A stretch of DNA of 64,000 nucleotides from Eledone cirrhosa (Eukaryota; Mollusca; Cephalopoda; Octopoda; Eledonidae). The stretch is taken from NCBI GenBank assembly GCA_964016885.1, contig OZ024743.1, positions 172,280,154 through 172,344,153 of the forward strand, given 5' to 3'. Both the position numbers and the translations under genes were made by a program. Each line of letters begins with the position of its first letter. The first letter of the stretch is position 1. Shown one piece after another: positions 22,390 through 33,520 of this stretch. Below the pieces are notes generated by a model. That model was not told the origin of the DNA, did no database searches, and saw only the letters and a program-made list of their open reading frames with translations.

Positions 22390-23440
22390 TTCTAGGGCGG
22401 GTAAAATTCCCGAGATCCATGGACGAGTTCTCTCCAGCGGTCTCTGTCCTTCATTATCGCTGCCATGTCCTGCGTCTCCAACAGACCAGTGTCTGTCCTT
22501 AGGGAATCAACATACGTTAACCTTGGTCTTCCTCTTCCAGTATGTCCATGTAGGGGCTCCCACTGGAGCACTGAGTGCAATGTCAACTCTGTATGTCGAT
22601 GAGCATGTCCAGCTAACCTCAGTCTCCTTTGTGTCACTTTTGAGCTGACTTTTGGGAGGCTCCCATACAGCTCTGAGTTTTTCATCCTCAGTGTATACTG
22701 ATTAATGTTCAGAGCCATCCTCAGAATTCTCGTGTAGGACCCATCCATTATAGGAGTGAGTTTCTTGGTCAGTGTCCAAGTCTCAGACCCGTACAGCAGC
22801 ACAGACTCCACTACAGCAATGAAGAGGCGGATTTTCAGGTCTTTACGAAGGTCCGACTTCCACACCGATCTCAAGCTGTGGCACGCCGCCCAGGCTTTGC
22901 TCTTCCTCTTAACCACATCATCTTCCGTATTCCCAATCTTTGCTCCCAAATACAGGAAGTCCTCAACCAATTCTAGCGGCTTCCCGCCTACTTAGTGATC
23001 CCCTCTGGCTTCTCAACATTCTCTACCAGATATTTTGTTTTTGTCTCATTCATTCTCAGCCCCACACTCATCGCCACAGTCTCAACCTCCTGCATCAAAT
23101 CCTCTGCCTCCTTCACTGTATTTCTCACCAAAACTATGTCGTCGGTAAATTCAGCATCCGATATCTTTTCCGCCTTAACTCTACTGCTCTGAGCCGGTGC
23201 TACAGTAAAGCGAGAGTCCTGGTATTTCTCCAGTGCAAGGCGCATACAATAGTCCACTACGATGATAAAAAGGTAGGGAGCCAATGTATCTCCCTGGAGC
23301 ACTTCAGCCAGTATCTCAAAGAATTCTGTCATCCCATCAGGTTTAATGACTTGGGCTTTGGTGTTGGTGTAGAGCAGTGATATCAGGTCCACTATCTTGG
23401 GGATTCCATAATCCTGTAAGATCTTCATTAGGCAGTGACG
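22390..23440 (-). pseudogene. RTE-like LINE, 3' half (RT palm/thumb and C-terminus)
   Basis: 22988-23428 encodes MKILQDYGIP, VLQGDTLAPYLF (motif B) and AEFTDDIVLV (motif C as FTDD, residues 94-97), then GLRMNETKTKYL. 22392-22970 continues in another frame with FLYLGAKIG, LLYGSETWTLTKKL, RRLRLAGHAHRH and GRPRLTYVDSL. The element ends next to a short TA run at 22376-22390, as RTE-type LINEs end in short repeats instead of poly(A). The RT upstream of motif A is missing on this strand and lies inverted at 23440-23846. Confidence 0.8.
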
Positions 23441-23841
23441 GATAGGAAGAGGAAATGAAATGGCTAGACCTACTAGGAGAGCCGCTCTCCACAGCCCAGA
23501 GCACTGGGGAGATCAGGCGGCTGTTTGAAGAACTGGATATTGAGACAGAGCCCTTCACCAGAGAGGAGCTTCAGAGAGCCAAGAAGAAGATCAAGGAGAG
23601 CAAGGCTCATGGAGAAGTTGGCGTGGCATCAGAGGTGATGAAGAGGTATGATTTTGATATCATCCTGGGGTTCTGTAACCAGGCACTGGAGAAAGGAGTT
23701 GTCCCGAATCAGTGGAGGATCAGTAACATCGTCCCAGTGCCAAAGAAGGGAGATCTCTCTAACACCAACAACTACAGGGGGATCTCACTGACGCCACTTG
23801 TGGCAAAGACCCTCAACAGGATGATTCTTAACAGGATCCAG

Positions 23842-23846
<5 letters not shown>
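23440..23846 (+). pseudogene. RTE-like LINE, inverted 5' segment
   Basis: Plus-strand frame with FTREELQRAKKKIKESKAHG (RTE-type SPGxDG region), FCNQALEKGVVPNQWRISNI, VPVPKKGDLSNTNNYRGISL and LVAKTLNRMILNRIQP, the N-terminal RT blocks. It ends in a (TA)n array at 23846. It is head-to-head with 22390-23440 and together they cover one RT minus about 60 residues around motif A. Confidence 0.8.
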
Positions 23847-23895
<49 letters not shown>

Positions 23896-23906
23896 GTATA
23901 TATTTA
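23846..23906. repeat. (TA)n microsatellite
   Basis: TA array bounding the inverted LINE segment. 23910-24500 after it holds CACA/TGTG-rich sequence without a recognisable gene. Confidence 0.93.
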
Positions 23907-24509
23907 TATATATAGTCCTACATTCATTCATCTGTATATGTAAGCATACGTAAGCCAAAACAGATCCACTCATACATTGAAATCCTTGATTGCACTGCAT
24001 ACAGGCACACACACACACACGCACACATTTGTACAAGCAAATATAGTAAATGTCTGAATTCCAATGGACAAGCTTTGTTTCTGGGTTAGAAACCGGATCT
24101 TTATTGGTAGATATTTTTTTTTAAATGACAATACACTCACACATATATATGCATTTACACACACATGGTAACGTGTATGTATAAGTACTAGCATACGCAT
24201 GTAACATACGCGAACACACAGCAAATAGAAATTGAGAATACAATACAAGGAGGATACGGAGGTGGAAGAGAAGGAGGAATTGCGGTGGTGGTGGTAAGTG
24301 GTGGTGATGGTAATGGTAGTGGTTGTTGCGGTGGTAGCGAATGAGGAAGGGAAGAAGGCAAGGACCTATATTGCGAGTCAATTTAATAAGATAATTCATT
24401 TGCTTCCACAAGACATGGGATTTATGGCTTTGTGGTTAATACTTACACACTGATCGATAACTGTTCTTTATTGATTCCAGCGCTCTTCTCTTGGATATGT
24501 TTGCAGCAC

Positions 24510-26640
24510 ACCACTAGTGGATATAGTGGTGGTGGTAGTGGCGGTGGAAGCGCTGGTGCTGGTGGTAGAGGTGCTTGTGGTGGTGGTAGTGCAGGTGGGA
24601 GTGGCGTTGTTAGTTTTGGTTCTGTTGATGTTGATGCTCGTAGTGGTAGTGATGGTGTTCGGGTTCGTTATGGCGGTGACAGTGGAGGTGTTAGTGGTGT
24701 CAGTGTTGGTGGTATTGGTGGTAGTGCTAGTGCTGGTGGTGGTAGTGGTAGAGGTGGTGGTGCTAGTGGCGTTAAGGGTTGATTTGGGTGTAGTATCCTA
24801 GTAGTGTTAGTGATGTTGGCGTGGGTAGCAGTGGCGTTGGTAGTAGTGTTGGTGGGGGTAGTAGTGTGTTGGTGGTGGTAGTAGTGTGTTGGTGGATGCT
24901 GTAATGTTGCCCATTTGTAGTAGTATTGATGAGAGTAATAAGGTTGCTGGTGGCGATGGTAGTGGTGGTGGTAGTGGAGGGGGTGAGTGTGGTTAATGGG
25001 GGAATTGGTAGTGGCGGTGTTGGTAGTGGTAAAGTTGGCAGTGGTGATATTAGTAGTGATGGTAGTGTGTTGGTGATTGTAGTAATGTTGCCGTTTGTAG
25101 TGGTACTGATGAGGGCGATAAGGTTGCTGGTGGTGGAGGTGGCAGTAGATGTGTTAGCTGTGTTGGTGTTTGTTGTGGTGTTGAATTTGTGGTGATGTGG
25201 TGGAGACTGTGTTGATGTGGATGATAAAGTTGCTGGTGATGGTGGTGTTAGGGTTAGTATTTGTGCTATTGTGACTGTTGATAGTGTTATAAAGATATTG
25301 GTAGAGATAGTAGTAGTATTGTTGGAGTGTTGTAAGTAGTATTGGTGGTGGTGTTGATGTTAGTATTATTGATGGCGATAGTGCTAGTAGTGGTATTGAT
25401 GTTGGAAGTATTGGTGGTAAGCAATAATACTAACACAGCGTGGTTCAGAATAAATCGAACACAGAATGATAAAAGGTGAAGCTGACCAGGCTGGGATTTG
25501 AACATAGAACATAATAGGCTGCAACTGAATACTGTATCACGAACTATTTTATCCGATGTTTTAACGACTCCAACACCTTTGTTATGGTTGGGTAGTAGTG
25601 CGTTGTTTATTTGTTACTATTGTCGTTTTTATTGTTTTTGTTTAGCTCTAGGTCTTACATGAGCAAAACTATGATAAAAAAACACTACAGTTCTTTTAAG
25701 CACTGCTATCCTTTATTTTGTGGAGCGGGAGTACATTACTTAATGTGTTCTGCCTTTATATTAGACTATAGAGCGTTTGAAGGAGATTTGGCTACTGTTT
25801 CTAGAAAGTCTAGCGGGCGGTCACTTAGAGATCGCCCGCTTTTGCTTGTTATTTCGTGGGATTAATGTTGTGGTGTGATGGTAGTAATATTTTTGTTGTT
25901 AGTAGTAGTAGTGGTAGTGGTGGTGATAGAGTTGTTGTGGTAGGGGAGATAATGGTATTATTGGTAGTAGTAAATGATGGAGATGGAGATGATGGCTGTG
26001 TTGATGATCCTAATAGAAAATGTAGTGGTAGTGGTGGTGATGGATTTGATAGTGGTTGTGTTGTTTTGAATAATCACGTTTAATAATATTAGTAAAGATA
26101 ACGGTAGTGATGGTGATGTTTAAATAATAGAGATGTCGGTAGTGATGAAAATGAAGATAGAATGGAGGATTGGCGATGGCGGTGGGGTGGTGGAGAGATG
26201 ATGGTAGTGGTTACAAGTAGCGAGGGGGGTTGATGAAATGGTAGGGGTGAGGGTGGTAGTGGTGGTGATGTTGATGGTGATAGCGTTGTTGTTGTGGGGA
26301 TAGGTGGTGGTAGTGATAGTGGTGTTGGTTACGATGGTTAATATGCTGATGATCATATTGATATAAATAGTCATAGTGGTGATACATGTGGATATAGTGG
26401 TGTTGATGGTGGTAGTTTTGCTAATAGCGATAAGAGTGGTTCTGGTGGTGTTGGTAATAATGATTTTAATCGTGACTGTTGAGGTAGTACTAGTGGTGGT
26501 GAGGATAATGGTAATGATGATTTTTAATATCGATTGTAGGGGTGGGCGTTGTAGTAGTGGTGGTGTTGGTGATTTTAATAGGGAGCCTAATGGAAGTGTT
26601 TATATAAGGGTAGTAGTGTGTTGATTTTAATGGGAGCAGG
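24510..26640. repeat. Roughly 2-kb degenerate GGT/GTA/GTT-rich tract
   Basis: Strand-asymmetric G/T-rich sequence built from degenerate GGT, AGT, GTT and GAT triplets (GGTGGTGGTAGTGGTG and similar). Frames give glycine/serine or valine/leucine runs with no domain, so I treat them as spurious. The tract is interrupted at about 25430-25870 by normal-composition sequence that includes a GCGGGCG/CGCCCGC hairpin (25813-25839). Confidence 0.8.
25440..25555 (-). mobile_element. Divergent SINE-like fragment
   Basis: On the minus strand, ATGTTCAAATCCCAGCC resembles the B box and following segment of the local SINE, with CAGCTTCACCTTTTATCATTC and TTCGATTTATT after it in the expected order. No tail or TSD is clear. 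Confidence 0.4.
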
Positions 26641-26836
26641 AGGACTGTTCTACTAGTTGTTTCAATTTTGATGATGGGTTTAATGGCAAAGTAAAGGAGA
26701 TGAGTTGTGATGAAGATGAGGGGGTTGGGTGGATGGTGATGATAATTTTCTTGAAGGTGGGGATACTAGTGACAATGTAATGGCTTTAATAGTGCGGATT
26801 TTTATTAGTGCTAGCTGATGCAGTTTGGTAGATAAA

Positions 26837-27091
26837 GCCGCATAGCCTAATGGTTAAGATGCCGGGCTTATGATCATAATGTCGTCAGTTCGATTTCTGA
26901 ACAGGGTGCTGCGTTGTGTTCTTGAGCAAACACTTCATTTCACGTTGCTCTAGTACACTCAGCCGAGAGTGAGCAGTAGCTTAAAGAGTTAATCCTGCGA
27001 TGGACCGGCGTCCTATCCTATGCAGTCGCTTAACACCAAGGAAACTGGGGATAAGCACTGGCCCGATGAGCCTTCGGCTGAAACAAATGTA
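26837..27091 (+). mobile_element. Second tRNA-derived SINE family
   Basis: Different head: GCATAGCCTAATGGTTAAGA (A-box-like) and CAGTTCGATTTCTG (B-box-like). The body is GTTCTTGAGCAAACACTTCA, TTTCACGTTGCTCTAGTACA and GCGATGGACCGGCGTCC. The body style matches widespread metazoan SINE central domains. No TSD seen. Confidence 0.7.
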
Positions 27092-27142
27092 ATTTAGTGG
27101 TGGTGGTATTGGTTGAGGTGGTAGTGTGTTGATAGTGGTCGG

Positions 27143-27415
27143 GTGTTGGTGGTCAGGAAAGATACAGTTGTAGATGTGGTGCTAGTAATAGATGAAACTA
27201 CAGACATGGCTCCTACTGGTGACGGTGGACTTAAGAAACACAAAGGTGCAATAATAGTTATTGAGAAGACCGCAGAATGTGTGTTGAAAGAGCTTTGTCT
27301 ATTAAATAACTATCAGGAATGTATTAGATACTTAACTAATAATTATTTTTACTTTTGTCCAAAGTCCAGAAATTTGAAGGGAAGAGAAAATCGATTAAAT
27401 CGACTCAGTGAGTAA
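27143..27415 (+). other. Unrecognised 90-codon open frame
   Basis: A single frame starting inside the edge of the GT-rich tract and ending just before an old SINE. No motif, signal peptide or repeat is recognised. Probably chance. Confidence 0.2.
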
Positions 27416-27565
27416 CTGGTGCTTTATTTTATCGACTCCGTAAGGATGAAAGGCAAAGCTAACCCCGGTGGGACTTGAACTCAGAACGTCGAAACAAATG
27501 TTTCGTAACAAATGCCATAAAGCATGTTGTGCGACGCTCTACAGATACAGCCAATTCACCGCCCT
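27405..27565 (-). mobile_element. Old, diverged cephalopod SINE
   Basis: Minus-strand copy with GGTGCTTTATTTTATCGACT, AGGATGAAAGGCAAAG, GACTTGAACTCAGAA and AATTCACCGCCC. The tail is lost and an insertion (AAACAAATGTTTCG) lies near the head. Confidence 0.8.
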
Positions 27566-27655
27566 AAGACACTTTAATAATAAAATTGAAATGAAACTGA
27601 ACTGGTGCGTGTGCTTGTATTAGCAGCATGACCCTCCTATAGTGGAACTCCATTC
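27565..27655 (-). repeat. Terminal repeat copy (GGGAGGGTC family), diverged
   Basis: TGAACTGGTGCGTGTGCTTG followed by GCAGCATGACCCTCC corresponds to the inverse of the 2861/3656 repeat. Confidence 0.6.
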
Positions 27656-27895
27656 ACTTGTAGAGTGCACTCCGCAGGCTTCCTTGAGAGGACGAGTGTC
27701 TCGGTTTTCGCAGCACTCGGCATCAAACCTATCAAGTGCAAATCGGAGATCACCTTCTGTCGAGTAACATCAGGTCATCTGCAATATCTAGCCGACTTTA
27801 CACCTGCTATTCGTGTTACCCCCCCCCCCCCCCGGCTGCGCATCTCCTCTTCATGAAAATGATGAACAGGAGAGGTGACAGTACGCATCCTTGTT
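27640..27895 (-). pseudogene. LINE RT segment, inverted 5' part
   Basis: Minus-strand reading gives QGCVLSP-like sequence, FIIFMKR, VTRIAGVKSARYCR, IGLMPSAAKTETLVLSR and LQVNGVPL, the region between RT motif B and the thumb. A C tract (27820-27834) interrupts it. It is head-to-head with the plus-strand C-terminus at 27896. Confidence 0.6.
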
Positions 27896-28190
27896 GGAGT
27901 AACGTTACTCGACAGAGCGCGTAGCTCGGAGATCAAAAAGTCACTCCAGATAGACGCGCTACTTCTCCGAATTGAGAGATCACAACTCAAATACTATGGG
28001 CATGTGGTTAGAATGTCTCAGGAAAGAATCGCTGGACAGATTTTACGGGAAAAACCAACCAGCAAGAGAACAGGGGTAGACCCCGAGCAAGATGATTGGA
28101 TAACATCTATGAGCTTCGCTGGTCTCGCTTGGGGATCCAGCTGGATCAGTTGGAAGGAGTGTTTGAAGATCTTCCCCCATCACCCTCTGA
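27896..28190 (+). pseudogene. LINE C-terminus
   Basis: GVTLLDRARSSEIKKSLQID, LLLRIERSQLKYYGHVVRMS, QERIAGQILREKP. The same protein tail occurs at 33083-33274 (-). The element ends in a GAA array. Confidence 0.75.
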
Positions 28191-28279
28191 AGAAGAAGAA
28201 GAAGAAGAAGAAGAAGAAGAAGAAGAAGAAGAAGAAGAAGAAGAAGAAGAAGAAGAAGAAGAAGAAGAAGAAGAAGAAA
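28191..28279 (+). repeat. (GAA)n microsatellite, LINE 3' tail
   Basis: About 30 GAA units. The related LINE end near 32893 has only three GAA units at the same place (minus strand), so the array has expanded from the LINE tail. All Glu/Lys/Leu runs here are translated repeat. Confidence 0.92.
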
Positions 28280-28285
28280 GGAATT

Positions 28286-28319
28286 CAATGTGACCTTTCC
28301 AAAAGAAAAGGTCACATTG
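28286..28319. repeat. Perfect 13-bp hairpin
   Basis: CAATGTGACCTTT (28286-28298) and AAAGGTCACATTG (28307-28319) with an 8-nt loop, immediately after the GAA tail. May be a terminal hairpin; function unknown. Confidence 0.8.
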
Positions 28320-28568
28320 GATAATTAACGTCTAAAAAAATAAAAACGGGCTCGTCACGGCTCAAACGTCTTTGAAATTTGAACTGCTCGATTAGGGTTG
28401 ACTTGGAGCTCAGCAACAACTAACTCATACATATACAATTATTTTTTCTTTATCTATCCTAAGCATTGCAATAAAGCAGCTAAATTGCAAGCGGTTTGTG
28501 AGAAAGGAAGAAGACAAGAACACATTTCAAGGAGAAATAAAATGGCGATTGTTGTTGTTTTTTATTTT

Positions 28569-28790
28569 TTATGGATTGTCGTGGTCAGGAAAGCAAGAAG
28601 CTGGAAGAGAATTCCATAAGTAAGACGTACGAGGGAAGAAACTATCAGAATAGAATATGCAATTGCATTTAGGAACTTCGACTGTAAATGAGTGAGACCT
28701 GGCCACCAATCTGGTACTCCATTTAAACTCGTGACTCATGAGAACTATTCTCATGAACTTATTTATAAAAAAAGATACAGAGAGCGTCAA
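28569..28790 (-). pseudogene. LINE C-terminal fragment (CR1/Jockey style)
   Basis: ARSHSFTVEVPKCNCIFYSD then SFFPRTSYLWNSLPASCFPD, the conserved tail of many non-LTR RTs (SFFPRTxxLWNxLPxxxFP). Upstream sequence is not recognisable. 28920-29300 holds no gene I can name. Confidence 0.7.
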
Positions 28791-29309
28791 AGTTTCAATG
28801 ATGTGGTAATAATTGAAGCTGACATCAATAATGTTGGCGGTTTTTCTTTGGATCGATCTAGACTCATAAGGTGCATTGCTGAAGCACCAGACCAGATGTG
28901 GCAAGAATAGTAAGAAACTCTCAGGAGAGCTGGACTGTAGAAGGTCTTCAGAGAGAAACCCCCTCAGGCGAGTGTTTCGGCCCTTAACTTCTTAGTCTCA
29001 ACGGAGCCGGGCCCCATCCAGGTCATGACTCCTGGGTGCCGTACTGGTGACATTTAGCGGAGATTTTCTGTGTATTTAAACCGTATGTAGGAGGTTTTGT
29101 TGACAGAATCTAGCTGTAACTCCTCTCCGTTGCCATTACTTTCAAACTTATATTTAAACGCTTTCTAAAATTTGGAAAATAATTTTGCTGAGTCGTGGTA
29201 GCTGTGAGACGTCAACAGTATTGTCAGCGCCGCCACCAACACTACACACTATGACTAATTCAGAGTTTCTTCCCTTAGCGTGCGTTAAAATACAAACATG
29301 ATGCTTCTC

Positions 29310-30560
29310 ACGTGGTATGGAGGTTGTTTTTGTTCCTCCTTGACCAGATCCAGCTGGAACTCCTTTCCTCTGCCTCTGCTCTTGCCTTTAGAGGTTTGGT
29401 CTTTGTCTTCCCAAGGACTGAAAGTTGTTTCATGAGATTGTTGGCAGATTTGCCCACAAAGCCTCAGACTTCAACTTCTGTGGTGAGAACTTTGACTCGG
29501 AAGTCGGCTTCCCTCAGGCTGATGACAACATTGGCGTATTTTTCGTTCACGAATACGTGTGCTTCTTCTAATCTACTTTCAAAAGGCATGGTAAGTTTAA
29601 TCAAAATCAGCTGTTTTGATGAACTGGAATGGAGTACGATATCCGGCCTCAAACCACTCTTTCTGGTGATTTCTGGTTGTTTTGCTGACCCTGGGAGGTC
29701 TGTTGTACGCCCACAGTCGTCCGACCACTCAGATGACTCGATCCCCGTGCCAAGTATGGCATAGCTGTTCCTGCCATGTATCAATTCCTCTTGCCGTATA
29801 GAAAATTGTCGGATATTCTCTTACTTCAGATTTTACTTTTGCTGTACTTGTCACATGTACGATCTCCTTCAGCACTTGATTGGGTCTCCACATGGACTAG
29901 TGGTACTCTGCATGATTTAAGAACGTGTTCCACAGTCTGTCTACCCTGGTAGAGTGGGAACTAAGTGTTATCTGAGAGGCGCCATATGTCACAAGACATC
30001 CCAAATGAGACACTTCTGCAGTACACCTTCCCACGTTGTCCATGTTGGCTCAGCTGAACTGCCTTCTGGTGTCTTCTGGAAACCTCTTCTTTTTTACCTC
30101 CTGTAAAATCAGATCTCTCCTCATCTTTCCACTGGCCTCTGACCACCGTTTCAATTTTGTTATACCCAGTCTTTACCTATTAACCTGAATGTGTCCCTAT
30201 CTGTAGAGGGTCGGACGCCATGCTTTGCGGCATAGAATTACGGCCCTTTACGATCTGAGTTCAAATCCCGCCGAGGTTAACTTCGCCTTTCATCCTTGTG
30301 GGGTCGATAAAATAAAGCACAAATAATGCACTGTGGTAATTGCTAGCCTTGTGCCAAAAGTAGAAACAATTATATCTGTGATTGATCGTAATGCCTTCTT
30401 TTACTGCATCTAACACTTCCTGAACATTCCATTTTCTGCCTGTCTTTAGCCTGGGCCGGATCGACCTCATGCCCTTGTCTTCCTAGTTTTAAAGCATGGT
30501 CAAGAGCCTTGCTTTTCCGACTTTGTACTCCTCAACGATGGATTGGAAAGGTAGCATCAG
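29310..30560 (-). pseudogene. LINE C-terminal region with PD-(D/E)XK-like block
   Basis: Minus-strand blocks in order: RLKTGRKWNVQEVLDAVKEG (about 30390-30450), HRWYQ-like and GQWKDEERSDF (30100-30140), VEHVLKSC (about 29920-29945), then SGLRPDIVLHSSSSKQLILI followed by KLTMPFESRLEEAHVF and NEKYANVV (29500-29660), then EVEVxGFVGKSANNLMKQ and SSSWIWSRRNKNN. The LRPDIVL..LILIxLT block resembles a PD-(D/E)XK fold, but the second acidic residue reads K here. A SINE interrupts the frame at 30200-30370. Clade not assigned. Confidence 0.65.
30200..30368 (+). mobile_element. 5'-truncated cephalopod SINE
   Basis: Starts at GTAGAGGGTCGGACGCC, missing the first 20 bp, and ends AAAAGTAGAAACAA. Possible short TSD TATCTGT (30199 and 30373). 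Inserted in the decayed LINE. Confidence 0.85.
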
Positions 30561-31660
30561 TTGGCCTGGCGATAGTAGAGTACAACATCAGTGAAACCTG
30601 GTGGGATACCAAGCCACTTCCTTGTGTATTTTTACAATACAAGGATGAATGGTAGATTTATACACACACCACATTTGGGAATCTTTAGTCTGTTTTTTTT
30701 ATTGCAAACATTCGGGTCAGGTCTTTGGTTTCAAGATATTTTCCGCCCTCCCACGAGTCTCGGGAAAAGGTATGGACACTGTCCTTCTCTCCCTGATCAT
30801 ACAGATTCATATCCTCCCTCCCCAATGCAATGCAGTGAAAAAAGATAATATTAAGAGAGTACTGTGAAGGAAATATTCTTTTGGCCCCGTTTGATTGAGG
30901 GGCTGCCCTGAAATACACTTTTTCATCGACTGTTTGTCTGGCATTTCATTATTGTCTATAGAATAGCGATTAAATTGTTAGTCTAAAGCAGTGAAATTAC
31001 AGAAAGTGTTTTATAAAAGACCTTACAATATTTACACCCACTCCTTTTTAAATCTAACTGTGGTTAATTCTGACTTGCATCTTTCCACACCTGTCATATC
31101 AGGCCATATCAAATATACAATCGGCTACCTTCCTAAATCTGCAGTTTTTTTTCAGAAGTAATTCTATATTTTTACAGTAACTATCAATTTACATAATCAC
31201 AATGAACAGCACCACTACCAACAATAATAACAACAATTAAAAAAAAGAGACAACAATGGCTACTATAACAACAACACAAAAACAAAAAAGACAAGGAGAG
31301 TTAGGGCAAACAATAGCAACAAAAATTACTAACAAAAAACAAGGACAGAAATGGCAACAACAACACAATACCAAAAATAAACAAGAATAACAAATGCAAG
31401 ACAGTAACAAAAATAAATAGAAACAACAAAAAACAACAACTCAATGACGAAAAAACAAGAACAACAACATAATACTGCATCACTTGCGAAACATTTGCGA
31501 TAAGAAACTTGCATCTTTGAAATACCACATTGTCATCATTCAGTATATCGAAACAGACCTTCTGTATCACCAGCACATGTTTCAGTGGTGAAATTGAAGA
31601 AAATTTGATGGAAATCAATAACATTTTGTAGACATAAAAATAGTATGAAAATAGTGAATA
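30561..31660. other. No gene seen
   Basis: Mixed-composition sequence. 31200-31470 is a degenerate CAA/AAC-rich tract that accounts for the hydrophobic minus-strand frames. Nothing else supported. Confidence 0.5.
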
Positions 31661-31822
31661 AAGCTATTCCTGCGTGCTGGAATGCTTTGTGTGTAGTTGG
31701 TGGAGTTATACGATCAATATACGACTAGATATACCAAAATATGTACAATATTCAACGTTATGCGAATTCTTAAGAACTAAATATACCAGACGGCATGAGA
31801 GAGAGAGAGAGAGAGATACACA

Positions 31823-32022
31823 NNNNNNNNNNNNNNNNNNNNNNNNNNNNNNNNNNNNNNNNNNNNNNNNNNNNNNNNNNNNNNNNNNNNNNNNNNNNNN
31901 NNNNNNNNNNNNNNNNNNNNNNNNNNNNNNNNNNNNNNNNNNNNNNNNNNNNNNNNNNNNNNNNNNNNNNNNNNNNNNNNNNNNNNNNNNNNNNNNNNNN
32001 NNNNNNNNNNNNNNNNNNNNNN
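31823..32022. other. Assembly gap (200 N)
   Basis: Exactly 200 N between a GA microsatellite (31798-31816) and a CACATATATA run. Gap size is probably a placeholder. Confidence 0.99.
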
Positions 32023-32084
32023 CACATATATATATAATTAATCAATGAAAAAAGAGTTCGTTGATTTGTAATCAACTGATTCTT

Positions 32085-32700
32085 ATATATAACAGATGTC
32101 AAGCACTCAACGGTATAAATTTATCCGGAGTATTATAATAATAATAATAGTAATAAACGAAAGATATATACTTTATATCATCTCTATTTATTTCATTATA
32201 TATATTTCGAAGATGCAAAGTTTATGTATAACATAAAGCAAAACATGTCCTCTTCAGACAAAATACATAGATGTATAATTTGTTCATGATATGCTGGTAG
32301 AAAGAAAAAAATGTATGCATTACAGCCAAATTTATTAATTCATATTAAATTTAATGTATTTAGATACAACCTAAATTTAAGGTCGATGAAAAATTGTAAC
32401 GGAGGAAGATTATAAGAGAAAAAGAATAATCGGAGAAAATAACGGAGAAAAATATCAGAGGAAAAAATTAGTTAACTTATTTAGTTGTATAGTCTAGATT
32501 TGAAAAAAATAAAAAATCATTTAACAATTAAATATAAAGGGAGTAATACCTATCTTATTATTTTTTTATTTTTTTTATATATAAAGCTTAATTAAAAATT
32601 GTAAATGTATTCGAGAATAAGTGGTGAGAATTAAAACTATATATAAAGGAATATTCACTATTATGTTATCTATTTTAAAACTTAATTAAAAATCTTATGG
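32085..32700 (-). mobile_element. PLE family D terminal fragment
   Basis: Begins with the subterminal motif CAAGCACTCAACGG (32100 on) and a hammerhead, followed by AT-rich non-coding sequence like the untranslated ends of other PLE copies. No endonuclease is left. The matching end is at 46740-47060. Confidence 0.65.
32190..32264 (-). ncRNA. Hammerhead ribozyme, family D
   Basis: Minus strand: helix I ATTTTGT with ATGAAAT (two wobble pairs), core CTGAAGA (fits CUGANGA), a long stem II built from GAGGAC/ATCTTC, ATG/CAT and a TTTATG-TTATA-CATAAA terminal hairpin, GAAA (32205-32208), helix III ATATATAT and A at the cleavage position. The long stem II sets this subfamily apart. Confidence 0.75.
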
Positions 32701-32763
32701 AACGTTTTTTGAGAATCGGTGGAGACACGAGTTAAAGATCTCGGATGTTTTATTGATAATTTC

Positions 32764-32802
32764 TAGCAGAAAAACCGCCCTTTCGAGCGGTTTTCTGCTA
32801 GC
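32764..32802. repeat. CTAGCAGAAAA..CCGC hairpin, copy 1
   Basis: CTAGCAGAAAA(A)CCGC and GCGGTTTTCTGCTAG flank an 8-nt loop, about 15 bp of pairing. The same hairpin with similar flanks (TGTGCATAT..TAAATTGACAATAT) recurs at 35281-35322, so it belongs to a dispersed element, MITE-like in style. Confidence 0.8.
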
Positions 32803-32889
32803 ATACGCAGTGTGCATATTGGTATTATACGAAATATATATGCATATAGATATATATAAATTGAAAAGTAAATTGACAATATCTTCTTC

Positions 32890-33520
32890 TTCGCCCACTT
32901 ATTTCTGAGGGGGTCGTGGGGGCCGAGTCCTTCTCAAACATTTCTTCCAGCGAGTCTGTCAGTAGCAAACATCTCTAACTGATCCAGCTGGATCCCAAAG
33001 CGTGACCAGCCAAATTATCCAACTATCTTGCTCTGGGCCTCTTGCCGGCTGGTTTTGCCTGTAAAATCTTTGCAGCGATTCTTTACTGAGACATTCTAAC
33101 CACATGCTCATAATATCGGAGTTGTGGTCTCTCAATTCGGAGAAGTAGCGGCTCTACCAGGAGTGACTCTCTGGTCTCTGAGTTATGCACTTTATCGAGT
33201 AACGTTACTCCAAAGACCCTTCGGAGGAACCCCATTTCTGCCGCTTTTATTTGCAATTGTATTCTTTCAGTCATTACCCAAGATTCATGATCCTCGGTAA
33301 CAGTGTCAGGAATACCAGGAAGACAGCGAGTTTGGCTTTTACACCTACCTCCCTTCTTCTGATTACTAAATGCTAAAGCTGGTGCATTACTGCATCAGCT
33401 TTAACAATTCTTACACTTAATTCAGCCTCCTGCATTCCATCACTCAAGAACACGGCTCCAAGATACTTGAACTTCTCTAACTGCTTCAGTAGAAATCCAT
33501 TCACATGTATATAAATTTGA
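32890..33520 (-). pseudogene. LINE thumb/C-terminus
   Basis: Minus-strand order: VNGFLLKQLEKFKYLGAVFL, RIVKADAVMHQL, MTERIQLQIKAAEMGFLRRV, FGVTLLDKVHNSETRESLLV, LLLRIERPQLRYYEHVVRMS. The same family as 27640-28190. The element ends with a short GAA run at about 32887-32895. Upstream 33540-33660 is GT/CA-rich. Confidence 0.75.

Noticed and set aside
25813..25839. GCGGGCG/CGCCCGC hairpin followed by T-rich sequence as a terminator
   Set aside because: The context is animal DNA; a bacterial-type terminator is not meaningful here.
24432..26624. Glycine/serine- or valine-rich open frames
   Set aside because: Produced by the GGT/GTA-rich tract; no domain, start context or conserved composition.
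26837..26910. Stand-alone tRNA gene
   Set aside because: A- and B-box-like sequences belong to a SINE head; no cloverleaf with proper acceptor pairing, and a SINE body follows. The same holds for the heads of the main SINE family.
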